Part shown: positions 50,894 through 51,359 of the stretch, piece by piece | Numbering within the stretch: the stretch's first letter is position 1 | Layout of the letters: each line of letters starts with the position of its first letter | Assembly: GCA_016291405.1 (NCBI GenBank) | Contig: JAEEXG010000014.1 | Coordinates: 1-51,359, forward strand | DNA: 51,359 bases | Origin: Lachnospiraceae bacterium | GTDB taxonomy: Bacteria; Bacillota; Clostridia; Lachnospirales; Lachnospiraceae | Direction: 5' to 3' | Translations under genes and position numbers: made by a program | Notes under the pieces: model-generated | The model's input: only the letters and a program-made list of their open reading frames with translations | The model's database searches: none | What the model was told of the DNA's origin: nothing

Positions 50894-51359
50894 ATGAGCG
50901 ATAAAAAAATAAACAGGATAGAGCCCGAATCCCGCCTTACAGACTATTTGGGAGGAAGAAAAACCTTTCCGAAAGAAATAGGAAGCTTTAGGCTTGAGGG
51001 TGAAAAATCCGACAGTGAAATTGCATATTACAGCTGGGACCTTTCTTTTACAGAGGTTACGGATGCACAAAGGCCCAATAACTCAGGCATTGACGAAGTG
51101 CAGATTATGTTTAACCTTTCAAGGGACATAGAGTGGGAAATCTTGTCAGACAAAACCGGAACCTTTAAAAACAAAAAGGTTTCTTTAAAAAAAGGTGAGC
51201 TCTGTGTAGTAAGAAACAACGACGCTTGCACCGGCATGCGCTATGAAAAGGACTGTGACTTTAAGTTTAAGAGCCTTCAGATGCCCACGGAACGCTTCGA
51301 AGATTTGATAAATCGTTTCTTTAAAAGAGAAGATTCTTTTCACATTAAAGACATGATTT
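50894..51359 (+). CDS. Probable AraC-type regulator, N-terminal part only
   Basis: The first 155 residues of a gene cut by the right edge. The start is supported by GAAAAGGAAT upstream and a promoter. The sequence is cupin-like in its strand spacing (VQIMFNLSRDIEWEI, KVSLKKGELCVVRNND, FKFKSLQMPTERFEDL). The sentence 'F..L.MP...FE.L...F' is found just before the helix-turn-helix part in AraC-type sensors, but that part is beyond the edge. The call is therefore tentative; a stand-alone sensor protein is possible. Confidence 0.5.
   Translation, partial: MSDKKINRIEPESRLTDYLGGRKTFPKEIGSFRLEGEKSDSEIAYYSWDLSFTEVTDAQRPNNSGIDEVQIMFNLSRDIEWEILSDKTGTFKNKKVSLKKGELCVVRNNDACTGMRYEKDCDFKFKSLQMPTERFEDLINRFFKREDSFHIKDMI

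Overview
The window looks like ordinary chromosome from a low-to-moderate GC Gram-positive anaerobe of class Clostridia, most likely Lachnospiraceae. This rests on gene content and style: GGAGG-type ribosome sites, many rho-independent terminators, lipoprotein signals, an agmatine/carboxyspermidine polyamine route and a one-piece aromatic operon. No 16S or marker gene is present, so the placement is inference.

Layout. 1-210: end of a cysteine synthase gene. 403-5661: OmpR-type two-component system followed by a MacB/Bce-like ABC exporter. 5695-7254 (minus): cardiolipin synthase. 7427-8966: a DUF4003 protein and a YcxB-like membrane protein. 9137-16375: exported proteins, namely a beta-helix lipoprotein, a DUF4832 glycosidase-like protein and a purple-acid-phosphatase-like lipoprotein. 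16495-19530: a membrane protein, a nuclease-helicase fusion and a ribbon-helix-helix-like regulator with a palindromic operator. 19590-21427 (minus): a two-gene ATPase plus TOPRIM-like module resembling AbiL/PARIS defence, bracketed by a 26-bp terminator repeat. 22388-22845: a large structured RNA with its own terminator. 23018-29988: polyamine operon speA-speE-CASDH-nspC-aguA-aguB. 30311-36262: chemoreceptor, DegV protein, then a GGDEF / degenerate HD-GYP / sugar-binding lipoprotein operon. 36349-39439: nucleotidase, iron alcohol dehydrogenase, a flavodoxin with two DtxR-like boxes, and a DtxR-family repressor. 39583-46875: a tiny membrane protein and the aromatic operon pheA-aroC-aroEK-aroQ-aroA-tyrA-aroF. 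46942-50769: potassium/proton transport (voltage-gated-type K channel, TrkA, CPA1 antiporter). 50894-51359: start of a probable AraC-type regulator.

The most unusual structure is a set of intergenic long-hairpin elements. Family A (1992-2235 and 47930-48107, opposite orientations) has a conserved core of about 110 bp inside perfect 32-35 bp arms. The arms differ between copies but stay perfectly complementary, and paired changes also occur in the core. Family B (10544-10799, 22863-22996, 26631-26866, 30034-30182, plus a solo end at 39447-39490) has a branched core and copy-specific arms. Three B copies bracket and interrupt the polyamine operon. With the structured RNA at 22388-22845 and the terminator-flanked defence cassette, these are the parts most likely to be undescribed.

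How genes work together: SpeA, AguA and AguB turn arginine into putrescine via agmatine and carbamoylputrescine; CASDH and NspC turn putrescine into spermidine via carboxyspermidine; SpeE's role is unclear because no SpeD is seen. The aromatic operon covers all steps from DAHP to prephenate and on toward phenylalanine and tyrosine, except aroB (dehydroquinate synthase).
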